A DNA stretch of 64,000 bases from contig JAPEHQ010000013.1 in assembly GCA_027405735.1 (NCBI GenBank), forward strand, positions 62,001 to 126,000, given 5' to 3'. A program made the position numbers and the translations under genes. A model generated the notes under the pieces. The model saw only the letters and a list, made by a program, of their open reading frames with translations. It did not search any database and had not been told where the DNA came from. This DNA is from Mucor racemosus. Lineage: Eukaryota; Mucoromycota; Mucoromycetes; Mucorales; Mucoraceae. Position 1 is the stretch's first letter; the number at the start of each line of letters is the position of its first letter. Positions 34,871-46,110 of this stretch are shown in pieces.

Positions 34871-35400
34871 CGTAAATCCCCTATTTGGATTTAGCGTACA
34901 GTGAAACTTCAAGCCCAATCAAAGTAAAAACAAGTAATGGTGCTATTTTGTAATTGCACTTTGTATCAACGAAAACCCAACCTCCTGAAAACCTAATAAA
35001 ATTGTGTAAAGCTCCATTTCCATTACAAAAATTGCCCGACTTTCCAGTGAGAAATATCTGCTTTCAGATTGAAGATTTTAATAATATGGCAGCGAACGTT
35101 ATGGTACATCGTACATCTACTATCATGCAACTGTAAAGAGAAATTGCTACTTTCCAAGCTAATCATCTCAATCACTACTGAATCATACAAACCAATAATG
35201 TGCACCATGTACTCTATCAAACGATAAATTTTACTAAAGCTCCCTTTTTTTCTCGCCTCCTCCTCCTTGTTCCACTGTTTCTTCTATTCGTCCTTCTCCT
35301 TTCTGATTCCGTATATTATAAGAGTTTGCTACTATGGAAATAAATACGAAATTAAAAAAGATATACTCTAGAGGGGGGGTCCATAATAAAAAAGTTTAAT
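34871..35400. other. Intergenic, nothing recognised
   Basis: No gene or repeat is identified. A G7 run lies near 35374-35380. Confidence 0.4.
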
Positions 35401-35607
35401 TCACTTTTTCTCTCCTTTAAGAAAGTCTAGATCACTGTAATCTGTCACTATGACGAATGTTTTAGGAGAAAGCAACCGAACAGACGTTACTTTAAACAGA
35501 ACGATGATTCCATCACGTGAGGGCGTCACGAATAGGATCTTGCCGCCCGCCTTATTGTGTGCGAGTGTAATATGTGTTTGTGTGGCAATGGAAGAGGGGA
35601 ACACGCA
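35401..35607 (-). pseudogene. Orphan exon-like reading frame, unrecognised
   Basis: The minus-strand frame CVFPSSIATQTHITLAHNKA...SDLDFLKGEKK (about 69 residues, stop at 35401) has the look of real protein. It begins at an acceptor-like ATTAG|GT near 35608 and has no in-frame ATG. The next gene starts only 114 bp away in the opposite direction, leaving no room for an upstream exon. It is most likely the last exon of a decayed or relocated gene. I do not recognise the family. Confidence 0.35.
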
Positions 35608-35721
35608 TACCTAATCCTTCTTTTTTCCTTTTTTTCTTTTATATACACATATACTTTTTGTAAGGTTCCCAATCTAATGAATATTAATTGTCTTTACTAA
35701 ACGTCAAGATGATTTTAGATA

Positions 35722-37226
35722 ATGGGACAAACTCTATCTGAACCTATCACTGAGAAAACTACAACCTATGAAGCTGATAGCAAATATTTCTACGGTTGTT
35801 CTCATATGCAAGGCTGGAGATTAAGTAAGCTTCTTCAAACAGTAAATGTGATGGATTAAAGAAGTCGACTAACAAATATTCTTTAGCTATGGAAGATGCT
35901 CATACCACTCTTTTAAAGTTGGGAGATACGAATGCTAGTTTCTTTGGTGTTTTTGACGGTCATGGAGGTTTGTATTAAAAAACGTGAGATATCATATGAA
36001 TATATGCTTATTGTAAAGAGTTTCATGTTGATAAGGTTCTACTATTGCACAATACACTGGTCAAACTTTATATAAAAAAGTGCTTGAAAGTGAATATTTT
36101 AAAAAGAAGCAATATCATGAAGCTTTAAAAGATGCGTTTTTGGAATTGGATTCGAGCTTGATTAATGGTAATTAAAGTTTTTGGTTATGATTATACACTT
36201 TTTTATTAAATAAGGGATTTTTTTTTATAGATAACAATTTTGCTTATGACCCTTCTGGATGTACAGCTGTAGTTGCTCTTCTTACTGAGGACAATCATAT
36301 CTTTGTCGTAAATACCGTTTTATTACGATATAAATTCACAATGAATAACGATTTTATTTAGGCTAATGCTGGTGATTCTCGAGGTGTTATTAGTATTGAT
36401 GGAAAGGTAAAGCCACTTTCATATGATCATAAACCTACTGATAAGGCAGAGATGGAAAGAATCATCTTGGCAGGTGGTTTTGTTGAATTTGGTCGCGTTA
36501 ACGGTGCGTAAATTGCAATTATTTTTCTTTACATGTAAATTGACCTTTTATTATAAAGGCAACTTGGCCCTTTCTCGTGCAATTGGTGATTTTGAATTCA
36601 AACAGAATGAAGCACTTTCTCCTAAAGAACAAGTAGTTACATGTAAGTTGATTCACTGTCTTGTAAGAAAAGAGAAAGGAGATTAATAATGAAATTTTAA
36701 TAGGTGATCCTGATATTATTGATCATGAAATTACAAAGAATGATGAATTTTTCGTTTTGGCTTGCGATGGTAAAATTTGAATATATTGTAAATGCGTATT
36801 TACATCTAAATGGTTCTTTTTCTAGGTATTTGGGATTGCATGTCTAATCAAGAAGTTGTTGATTTCGTTCGTTCAGGCATTGCGCAAGACAAAACACTTG
36901 ATATTATTTGTGAAAATATGATGGATAACTGTTTAGCTAATGATCAAACATCAAGTGGACTTGGTTATGACAACATGTCAGTTATGGTTATTGCAATTCT
37001 TAATGGTAAAACAGAAAAGGAATGGTATCAATGGATCAAAGAAAAGGGTAGCAGCAGTAACAAGATTACAACTGCTAGTGTTGACACCACTAGCAATAAT
37101 AATATTCCTGATTCAACACCATCAAAATTAACAACGACAACAACAACACCAGCACCACCAACAACAACACCAACAACAGAAACAACAACAGAAACAAAAA
37201 CACCAACTCCACCTCCCAAGGAATAG
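35722..37226 (+). CDS. PP2C-type Ser/Thr phosphatase (Ptc2/Ptc3-like)
   Basis: Eight exons (35722-35824, 35887-35967, 36036-36167, 36231-36307, 36362-36503, 36559-36642, 36704-36769, 36826-37226) give 361 residues. It starts MGQTLSEP, suggesting N-myristoylation as in Ptc2/Ptc3 relatives. The metal-binding motifs are all present: [42 protein letters not shown] and GYDNMSV. The C-terminal ~60 residues are a Thr/Pro-rich low-complexity tail. These Mg/Mn-dependent enzymes act on stress MAP kinases and checkpoint kinases; the specific targets here are unknown. Introns are all 50-70 bp with clean GT-AG borders. Confidence 0.92.
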
Positions 37227-37813
37227 AAATTCCTTTGCTTGTATATTCAAATTTTTATATAATATTTTATTTAGTATAAATTTGTTTAAATTAAATTGTA
37301 AATCTTTTTAAGCTTTTTTGGATCTAATTTGTGTTACTTTTCAGAATGCATTCCAATGTTTTTTTTTTTTTTTTTTTTTTTTTAAACAACATTCTTTTTG
37401 TATAATAAATACAACCGCCTTGATTTGAACATTAGTGAATTTCTTTTTCCTCATGGAATGCGTATTCAGAAACCAAAACTTTTCGGCAATTAACAAATCA
37501 ATACGCTTATTGCAATTAGCCTTTTCTCAAGATCTCTTGATGGATGTTTATTCTAAAAGGTTCCATCGTCTTTGTTGATTTGAGATTCGGTAATTCGTAG
37601 ATCCGGCTTTCTTTTGCTTTTTTCAATATAAGGTTCATTAAAGCTGTATGTCTTGTTAGTGGATGCCTTTATGTTTTATACGTAATAATGCTCAGCATGA
37701 TATTCTTTGACCTGACTTTTTAGGGGAAAATGCCCATATTGTAATGTGATTGTTGCGAATTTAAGGTTATTTTCAGGTACAGAATATTTTAAATAAATCA
37801 TGTGGTTTTTATA

Positions 37814-37844
<31 letters not shown>

Positions 37845-38685
37845 ATTTAATTTGAACATTGAAAGATAACCGTATAAAAATTACACAAAAACTATTTATG
37901 TATTTTCATCAGTTTGGGAAGAAAAGGAAAAAGCTTAAATCAGTTATACTTTCTAGTACACAACATTAGCTGAACAGGGTTATTTTGGGGCCCTGTCACA
38001 AACACATTAGATATATTGGTATGTAAATGATCTCATACTGATGCCACATTATAAAACTAAATCTTGTAATTCTTGTTTATTCATCCTTAACTTGTATCAG
38101 TTGGGTTCTAATTGAACTCTAAATGGCATTCTGAATTCGGTTGAATGGGAATTTTAGTAAAAAATTTAGTCTGTATATTTATATATATATACATGTGGGG
38201 GGTTAAAAGCGAGAAAGGGGGGCGGTCTAGTATCTTTCTATGGGTTTTGTTTGAAATAATCATTTATACGTATTTTCCAATGTAATACAGATATGAAAAT
38301 ACAGTATAGCAACTAAGAAGAAAAAAAAAAAAGATTCCGATTTGTAGAATATTAATAATAATAATAATAAAAACATCGTATTATGCATTGCTTTGATCAA
38401 CACATTTAAAGGTGCAATTAAATGTATTTCATTATAAAGATGGATGACTAAATTTTCTATACAAGGTTTGGTCTGGTTTAGCTTTGTTTTTTTTTTTTTT
38501 CTCTGTTTTTCTTGTGCAAGGGTGCCATAAGGCCGATAAAGAAAATTTAAGCATTTGGCGTAGTGTAATTAATAATTACTGCTGTGTACGATGATATCAA
38601 TGTATCTTTTTTTGTATATAATCAATTATACAAATATTCAGATAAACATGCATTAAATTGAGACATTCCTTTATTGAAAATTCTG

Positions 38686-38721
<36 letters not shown>

Positions 38722-39573
38722 TAAAAAAATAGTTTCTGACTTTAGTAATATTTAAACTTGATCATTTTAACATTTTACAAGAAAATAGACATTCCGTTCT
38801 GTTGTTATATACTTTATGCACAAGGAGAATGATCAAATTCAAAAGAGAAAAAAACATTCTTTATCATAATTTAGGTTTTTTATCAGCATTATTACGATTA
38901 GTCTAATTGAGAAAACAAAATAGAAATAGGGAGTCAGTCATACAATAATAATAATAATAAAAAGGGCTTATTTCAAGGAGTAACCTACATTTGTATATAA
39001 TTCCCGCCAAAAATATGGGGGGAGGATGAGGGAGAGCGCTATTCTTTTTCTTACAAAAAAAGAACACACATTGTAATGGTTTTAAATTCATTCTTTATTA
39101 GCAATGTTTCATTTGAAATTGCTAGTGATTCATACCAATTCTATATTAGAAAAACAATGTGATCAAGAAAGAAACAGCATTTTAAAAGGTTTTAGATCTA
39201 GTTTGGTTTATAGTGTACAGGTCTAGACTTGGTGCTTTTTTTCTTCTTTCAGTTTCTAATACACGAATGGTAATACAAACCACACACTGATGACTGTGTG
39301 CCATGACATCAAGTAAAAGCAATCGAGATATTTCCCGATCCAGGTTTAAAAAAGTCCATTAAATAAACTCCCTTCTTTTTTATTGTGGTTTCTCCCTGTT
39401 TATAATTTAGTCTACTCCCCCCAAAGAATGCAGATTTTTTTTTATTTTTGTTTTGCCCCTTCTCTCTGTTTTGCATGAAACATCACAATTATCTGATAAT
39501 TCTTTTTCGCGCTTTTACATGACATAATATGCTGATCATAAAAAAACAAAAAAAAAGTTTAAAAAATCGTAGA
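37227..39573. other. Long upstream region of the WOPR gene
   Basis: This 2.3-kb stretch has no supported gene. It holds several homopolymers (T about 37361-37383, A about 37819-37844, A about 38685-38718), two AAT microsatellites (about 38350 and 38947) and many G/C-rich short runs. Its size is unusual among the compact neighbouring genes and may be regulatory. Confidence 0.5.
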
Positions 39574-39581
39574 TATAAATA
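39574..39581 (+). promoter_or_regulatory. TATA box of the WOPR gene
   Basis: TATAAATA lies about 115 bp upstream of the ATG, followed by a CTT-rich pyrimidine leader (39610-39660). Confidence 0.5.
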
Positions 39582-39693
39582 GGGCTCCATTTTATCGATA
39601 ATTTTCATCACTTTTTTTCTTCTTCTTCTTCTTCTTCTTTCCTTCTCGAATTACCTTGATTTCTTTTATCAATCTTTTCCCCTATTAAATATC

Positions 39694-40554
39694 ATGGAAA
39701 CTTACATTGGCTATATTAAAACACCTCAAGATGCTTTAATGGTATTCGAAGCATGCAGAAGAAATCAACTTGTTAGAGTTCAGCGTAGATTATCCTCAAA
39801 AGAAAGAATGCAAATTCGATCAGGCTCCGTCTTTGCCTGGGATGAAAGAGAAGCTGGTATGCGTCGTTGGACTGATGGTCGCACTTGGTCCCCTAGTCGT
39901 GTATTAGGTAGCTTCTTAACTTATCGTGAATTGGACACAAAACGTAGACCTCGTCGTCCTTCAAGCATAAATACAACAAAATCTTCTGCTGCTTGTTCAT
40001 ATAAACCGGATGGTCTCATCAAACAAAGTTTCTCTATTTGTACTGCTACAAATCAAAAACTTCATTTGATTTCTTATTATTCAAAATCTGATGTGTTAGC
40101 TGGTCGTTTAAATCAACCTACTACTGATCCTTCTATGAGTACGATCAGTGTACCTAAAGGACTATATCCTGAATTAAATCCTCTAGATACAAGTGGTGGT
40201 CATTCTGCTACACTTCATAATATGAGAGACTCTGCTTTACCTTCAAGTCCTTGTTTATCTACAGTCTCTTCTATCAATGATAGTCTAGATTCTCCTTCTC
40301 CTTCTCCTTCTTTACCACCTTCTTTATCTTCCTCTTCCCCGAGCACATGCGACGATGATGCCATGATGACAGATGTATTACCTTCTCCACATTCCATGTA
40401 TTCCTCTGTTTCATCCTATCCAAATAATTTGTCTCCAATGATTGCCACTAGCTGTACTACAGGTTTACCAGCTCAAGATATTGCTTGGGAAAAGATTCCT
40501 TCTACAGAAGATCAAAGACAATTAGGTGCTCTTCAAAGCTTATTACGTTTATAA
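39694..40554 (+). CDS. WOPR-domain (Gti1/Pac2 family) transcription regulator
   Basis: A single exon of 286 residues. The N-terminus YIGYIKTPQDALMVFEACR, the SGSVFAWDEREAGMRRWTDG segment and TWSPSRVLGSFLTYREL form WOPR box A. The later LIKQSFSICTATNQKLHLISYYS is box B. WOPR proteins (Wor1, Ryp1, Sge1, Pac2, Gti1) are fungal DNA-binding regulators of morphology, development and nutrient response. The C-terminal half is Ser/Pro-rich and unstructured. The short linker between boxes is normal for Gti1/Pac2. Which subfamily member this is cannot be decided by eye. Confidence 0.93.
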   Translation: METYIGYIKTPQDALMVFEACRRNQLVRVQRRLSSKERMQIRSGSVFAWDEREAGMRRWTDGRTWSPSRVLGSFLTYRELDTKRRPRRPSSINTTKSSAACSYKPDGLIKQSFSICTATNQKLHLISYYSKSDVLAGRLNQPTTDPSMSTISVPKGLYPELNPLDTSGGHSATLHNMRDSALPSSPCLSTVSSINDSLDSPSPSPSLPPSLSSSSPSTCDDDAMMTDVLPSPHSMYSSVSSYPNNLSPMIATSCTTGLPAQDIAWEKIPSTEDQRQLGALQSLLRL

Positions 40555-41169
40555 CTTTCATTTAATTTTGTACTGTATACAAAAAAAAATACACACACAC
40601 ACACTGACATTATAGAATCCTTTATCTATTAACGCATTTCCTTTTCTTTTTTCTTTTTTTCTCTATGATAATTATGACATATACCACTTAATACATGTAA
40701 AATTTACAATAATTACATTTTTTTTTTTAATAAATTTTTTTTTCAAAGAATTTTTTCTTGCTATTTTTCATAATAAAAATGTTGGATAAAAATTACTATA
40801 AAAAACAGAAAAGGTTGAATTTATTAATGGTATTTTTGTTTTTAGTGTACCCTCCCCCCTCCCCCCCAAATAAATTAATATAAACATAAATATTCAAGGA
40901 GAGGCGGCATGTGAGGGAGTTTAGATTATTATTTTACCCAGCATGCAAAAGCATGTGTTTTATTCTTCTACTACTAGTAAGAAAGACAAGAATAAAATTA
41001 TAGACTTTTAGAAATTACAAACAGATTTTAGGCAATTTTATGCATAATTTAATTCTTCTTAAACACATGGTTTACTCAACAAACCAATAAATATTCTGTT
41101 TGATTCTATGGAAATTTATATTAAATTACACAAAAGAGTTTATTTTTTTATTTATAATACAATTTTTTT

Positions 41170-42959
41170 TTAGAGCTTAGGACCAGCGGCTAAAGTTTCT
41201 GGTGCAGCTTCATCTTCATAAGTCTTGAAGTTTTCAACAAACATTTGTCCCACATTACGAAGAGAGGTATCGAATTCTTCAGGCGTACCATTCCATGCAG
41301 TCTTGGGATTCAAAAGTTCAGATGGAACATTAGATACAGATTTAGGAATACTTAAATTAAAGATATCAAGACCTTCATATTCAGCATTAGCTAATTCACC
41401 ATTATGAATAGCATCTAAAATTGCACGAGTGTATTTAAGAGGACAACGCTTGGAAGTAGCAGCAGATCCACCAATCCAACCAGTATTAATTAACCAAGCA
41501 TCAGCCTTATGTTCAGACATCTTTTGTGCCAACATGGAAGCATAACGTTGAGGATGAAGGACCAAGAAAGGTGCACCGAAACAAGCACTAAAAGTAGCTT
41601 GAGGTTCAACAATGCCATCTTCAGTACCAGGAACCTTGGTAGTATATCCACTGATAAAGTGATACATGGCTTGTTCAGCTGTCAATTTAGAAACAGGAGG
41701 CAAGACACCAAAGGCATCACACGTCAACAAAATAATGTTCTTGGGATGACCACCCATACAAGGTAATTTAGCATTGGGAATATGATAAATGGGATAAGCA
41801 CAACGAGTATTCTCAGTCAAGAAATCGTCAGAATAATCAACTTCACGAGTCTCTTCATCCAATACAACATTTTCTAAAATAGCACCAAATTTAATAGCAT
41901 TGAAAATATCGGGTTCCTTTTCACCAGATAAATCAATACATTTAGCATAACAACCACCTTCAATGTTAAAGACACCATTATCGGACCAACAATGTTCATC
42001 ATCACCAATCAGCATACGCTTGGGATCAGCAGAAAGTGTAGTTTTACCAGTACCTGATAAACCAAAGAAAAGAGAAACATCTCCAGCAGGACCTTCATTA
42101 GCAGAAGAGTGAAGAGAAAGAACACCAGCTTTGGGCATTAAATAATGCATGACAGTAAAGATCTATAAATATACAACAATTAGATCTCGGTCATTTAAAA
42201 AGATTACCCCACAAAATAAAAAACAACTTACACCCTTCTTCATTTCACCAGCATATTCAGAACCGAGAATAACCATTTCAGCACGCTTAAAGTTGACAGA
42301 AACAGATGTAGTAGAGGTCATACCAGTAGTATAACGATTAGCAGGGAATTCACCAGCATTGAAAATAGTGAAATCAGGTGTACCAAAATCCTCGAGTTCT
42401 TCTTCAGTAGGACGAATCAACATGTTGCGCATGAACAATAAATGATATGCACGAGAAGCAACAACACGGACCTTGATACGATACTTGGGATCCCAACCAG
42501 CAAAACCATCAAAGACATACAAACGAGGACGAGTATTAAGATAATCAATAGCACGTTCACGATTAATCAAAAAGACTTTTTCACTAATGGGAGTATTGAC
42601 AGGACCCCACCAGATATCTTTTTTGGATGTCTCTTCTTCAACAATACGCTTATCTTTAGGTGAACGACCAGTCTTCTTACCGGAATAAGCACAAAGAGCA
42701 CCAGCAGATGAGATGACGGTACCTTGTTCATAAGTTAAAGCTTGTTCATAGAGAACAGCGACAGAAGGATTACGCATAATGGTAACCTAGCAACAAACAA
42801 TCAATATCTAAAAAATATCATGAAAGCCAATTGAGATTTTACCTTGTCATAATCAATACCAGCGAATTCATGGAGATCTTCTTCAACCTTGGTATGAACT
42901 GAATTAGCACTGGAAGGTCTACCACCAGTATAAGGAGATCCGGGTCTTGAAACAACCAT
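41170..42959 (-). CDS. PCK1: Phosphoenolpyruvate carboxykinase (ATP)
   Basis: Three exons on the minus strand (42843-42959, 42232-42786, 41170-42162) encode 554 residues, the usual length. Motifs include the P-loop [11 protein letters not shown], the metal-binding [25 protein letters not shown], and the [15 protein letters not shown] segment that spans the second intron exactly. The enzyme converts oxaloacetate plus ATP to phosphoenolpyruvate in the cytosol and commits carbon to gluconeogenesis. In fungi it is typically glucose-repressed. The N-terminus [20 protein letters not shown] is Ser/Pro-rich, a possible phospho- or degradation-control region. Confidence 0.98.
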
Positions 42960-43035
42960 TTTTTATAAATATAATTTAAAAAAGTGAAAATAAATAATAA
43001 AGCTATTAGAAGAAAAAGTACTTTAATTCCTCCCC

Positions 43036-43043
43036 TATTTATA
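43036..43043 (-). promoter_or_regulatory. TATA box of PCK1
   Basis: TATAAATA on the minus strand, about 77 bp upstream of the ATG at 42959. Confidence 0.5.
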
Positions 43044-43510
43044 CCATATTGCTGGCTTGTGAAAGTATGAATGGATCTACACTTCTTTAACATCAATTGC
43101 GGAAGTGCAACACTGTCAACTAGTCGGAAAATGCCGGAAACTGGCTCACTTGAGTTGTCCGAAATACTCCCCTTTCCCCTTTTTCATCCGTGAAAACACA
43201 CTGCATGTGAAAATATCATAATATATTTTGTAAATCATACTCCTGAGGTATATTGAGATATAGACGCAATATACATGTGTAAACAAATTTATCAAACAAT
43301 ATATGCATTAAAGAGCATCATATCTATACATTGAACCTCTTATTTTATTGTAGTAAATTAGATCAAATCAAGGACATTATAAGAGTCTCAGTCAGCATAC
43401 CACATATGATGGTACTACTGTTTAATGGAATTGTTCTACAATTATAAGGCATTTTAAAATCATTTTTTTATTACTGTTATTATATAAAGAGAAAAAGAAA
43501 AGGTTCAAGA

Positions 43511-44671
43511 TTACTTTTGCCATAATCCATAGGATTTTGTTGGGTCTGTTTGCCACAAACGAATGGTACCATCCTCTAATGAAACCAAATCAGTAAACAA
43601 AAATAGTAAATGTTTATGTGTATTTATCGATTGTCCTACCTGAGCCAGTTGCATAGATTTCACCGTCAGGACTATATCTAACTGTATGAATTGGTCCATG
43701 ATGACCCTTATAAACTTCTATTATATTTTATAAAATAGGGTATTAATATACAAATGAAATAAAAGAAAGAATCAAACCATCACTTGCCTGATACTTCACC
43801 AGATTCAAAGTCGTAAATACGAACCCATAAATCTTCATCACTACCAGCAACAAACTTTTTATGATCTGGATGAAGAGATACAGAAGATGTCTTTTCCTTG
43901 GTTACAATTGTCTTGACATCTTCAGAACTAGATCCAGGTTTCCAGAAATTTGCAGTTTTTCCAGCAGCCCAAGAAATATATTCACCACTACCATCGACTG
44001 ACATTGTAGAAATAGAAGCTTCGCATTGAATAGTGCCACTTTGACGCATGGTACGCAAATCCCAAATACGAACTGTAGCATCATCTCCAGCGCTCAATAC
44101 AGAATGATGTGCTTCATCCCAAACGACTGCCTTGATCATACCTTCATGACCTTGCAATTCCATGGCAGGTGCTTCAGGTCGATAAAGATCAAAGATTCTC
44201 AATTTTTGTTCTTTACCACCAGTTAAAATCTTGGTATTGTCCAAGTTAAAATCAGCAGCACGTACGATATGATTGTGTACAAATGAATGCAACTCTTGTC
44301 CGTTGTGTGTGTCCCACACTTTGGCACTGAAGTCGGCTGATCCAGTTACCGCTTTTTCAGAATCTCGAGAAAGACGTGCACTCCAAACGGCTCCTTTATG
44401 CCCTTGAAATGTACCTATCCAATCTCCCGTAACGCCTTCACGTAACATAGGATTGCCATCTATATATTTTATTTTAATATATTTATATATTCATTATACG
44501 TTCTTTTATTTTACCTTTGCAAGCTGATATCAAATAGTATTTTCCTTGTGGTGTGATGGATGAAAATTGAATATCAACAACAGGACGTGTATGTCCAGAA
44601 CAAGTTAAAGGAATGATACGATTGCCGTTAGAGTTGCTGTTGTTATTATTATTGTTATTTGATGTGTTCAT
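43511..44671 (-). CDS. STRAP-like WD40 protein
   Basis: Four exons (44515-44671, 43788-44459, 43640-43717, 43511-43575) give 323 residues. After an Asn/Ser-rich start, the protein reads [62 protein letters not shown] and ends [19 protein letters not shown]. This is the pattern of serine-threonine kinase receptor-associated protein (STRAP/unrip), a seven-bladed scaffold in the SMN/splicing and translation context in animals. Exon 2 to exon 3 joins in frame only through a GC-AG intron (GCAAGT, 43782-43787). A T/A-rich promoter with an A36-class run lies upstream at 44730-44765. Confidence 0.9.
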
Positions 44672-44736
44672 TATGTAAAATATGTACAGATTTCTTTGGT
44701 GTTCGTTAAAATAAAAGGTATATTATATGTATAGGG

Positions 44737-44769
<33 letters not shown>

Positions 44770-44974
44770 CTACTTTTTTTCTCTAATAAAATAAAGAAAC
44801 AAAAGCTTCTCGCTCCTCTGCCGTAATTGAAAAAAGCAAGAGAAAAAGAAAAATTGATAAATGAAGTCTGTGAGCCTTTTGATGTTCAAGCTCCTCCCCC
44901 CCCCCTTCCCTCCCTACCTGTGTAAACCAAAGCTATTGTGAAACGCGTCATAAACACCTGTTCCTTTTCTCAAA

Positions 44975-45543
44975 ATGTCAAATTTATCTCTTCCACATCC
45001 GAGTCTTATAGATGAACTACAGCTTGAAATAAACAACATCTTAAAGCAAGATGAGATTCTTTCAGATATACCTACATATGCAACTATCGAAGAATTAGAA
45101 GCACTACTTGCTATCGAAAAGGGACAAGCTTATCATATCACAGTTGAACGATTGCCCTTACCTCCTATTGGTAATTAAAGCGCTTGATTTAAAATTGTTG
45201 CTATTCAATGTCTGATCTTTTTCATAGATATTATTGTACGTCAATCATCAACAGTACAAGAGATTAAGCATTTGATTAAATTGCATGTTAATCGTCAGTC
45301 GAGTAGTAGTAAAAAAATTAGCTGGTAAGTTAGATACCCACTCAATCATAATGAAATGTTTAACATTACTCTCTCAGGAAATACATTTGGAGATCGCATT
45401 GTTTAGAATTTCAAAATGAAAAGCTATTAAACGATGCTGCTGTAGTCAGCCAATTGGGTATCAAACAAAATAGTATTCTCAAATTTGCAAGGTTATCTCA
45501 TGAAAAAGGTCAACACCGGAAGGCTTGGCGCCGTCGCCCCTGA
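44975..45543 (+). CDS. SNRNP25: U11/U12 snRNP 25 kDa protein homologue (SNRNP25), ubiquitin-like fold
   Basis: Three exons (44975-45170, 45228-45324, 45378-45543) give 152 residues. The order ILSDIPTYATIEELEALLAI, EKGQAYHITVERL, a ubiquitin-like core (DIIVRQSSTVQEIKHLIKLH) and SWKYIWRSHCLEF...SQLGIKQNSILKF follows the U11/U12-25K family. That protein is a component of the minor (U12-type) spliceosome and contacts U11-59K. Divergent from the STRAP-like gene, with about 300 bp between starts. The three introns here are ordinary GT-AG. Confidence 0.85.
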
Positions 45544-45780
45544 TAAAGTAGCTAAAAACTGCATAAAAATATAAATAAGCCTGTAAATAAAAAATTGTAA
45601 ATATAATCAACACCTGGAACAGTGCAATTATTTAAACAATTTGTACTGTCAAAGACAATATAGCAATGCATTTAGATATTCTTCAGTGTTTATCAAAATA
45701 GTACAGTCAAAATTAAATGATTATCATGTATATTTTACTTTTATAAATCCTTTAAAATTTTTGATTTTGTAGACTTTTTT
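45544..45780. other. 3' flank of SNRNP25
   Basis: Short AT-rich flank with candidate AATAAA-like words; nothing else seen. Confidence 0.4.
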
Positions 45781-46110
45781 TCGAAACTGGTTGTACCATC
45801 TTATACTTTCCAAATTAAACCCGTTATTAGACTAATGTTGTACGTTGTATGTTGTATTTTATACTGTACATAAAATAAGTTTTTGAATAATTAATGATAT
45901 AGTCGAACCTTAATTTTTGTATGAAATTTCGATACCTGCATCTCACAGCTGCTTGAGATATTTAAACAGCCGCGTCCGGTCTATCCGGTGATTTTTTTCT
46001 AGAAATTTACAGCTTGGAAATATTATTAGATGGTCGCATCCGAAGTTCGTTCGGCATTTTTTTTTTGGAAGAGCGACCATTGGCAAAAATGTGGATCACA
46101 TTATTCAATT
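45780..46110 (+). repeat. Dispersed repeat C, copy 1
   Basis: Reverse complement of about 63335-63660, diverged. Shared landmarks are CTGGTTGTA.CATCTTATAC at one end and GAGCGACCATTGGCAAAAATG at the other. It includes a G+C-rich core with CGGTCTATCCGGTGATT. No coding sequence. Confidence 0.65.

Noticed and set aside
37028..37219. Val-rich minus-strand frame
   Set aside because: Antisense shadow of the Thr/Pro-rich tail of the PP2C gene.
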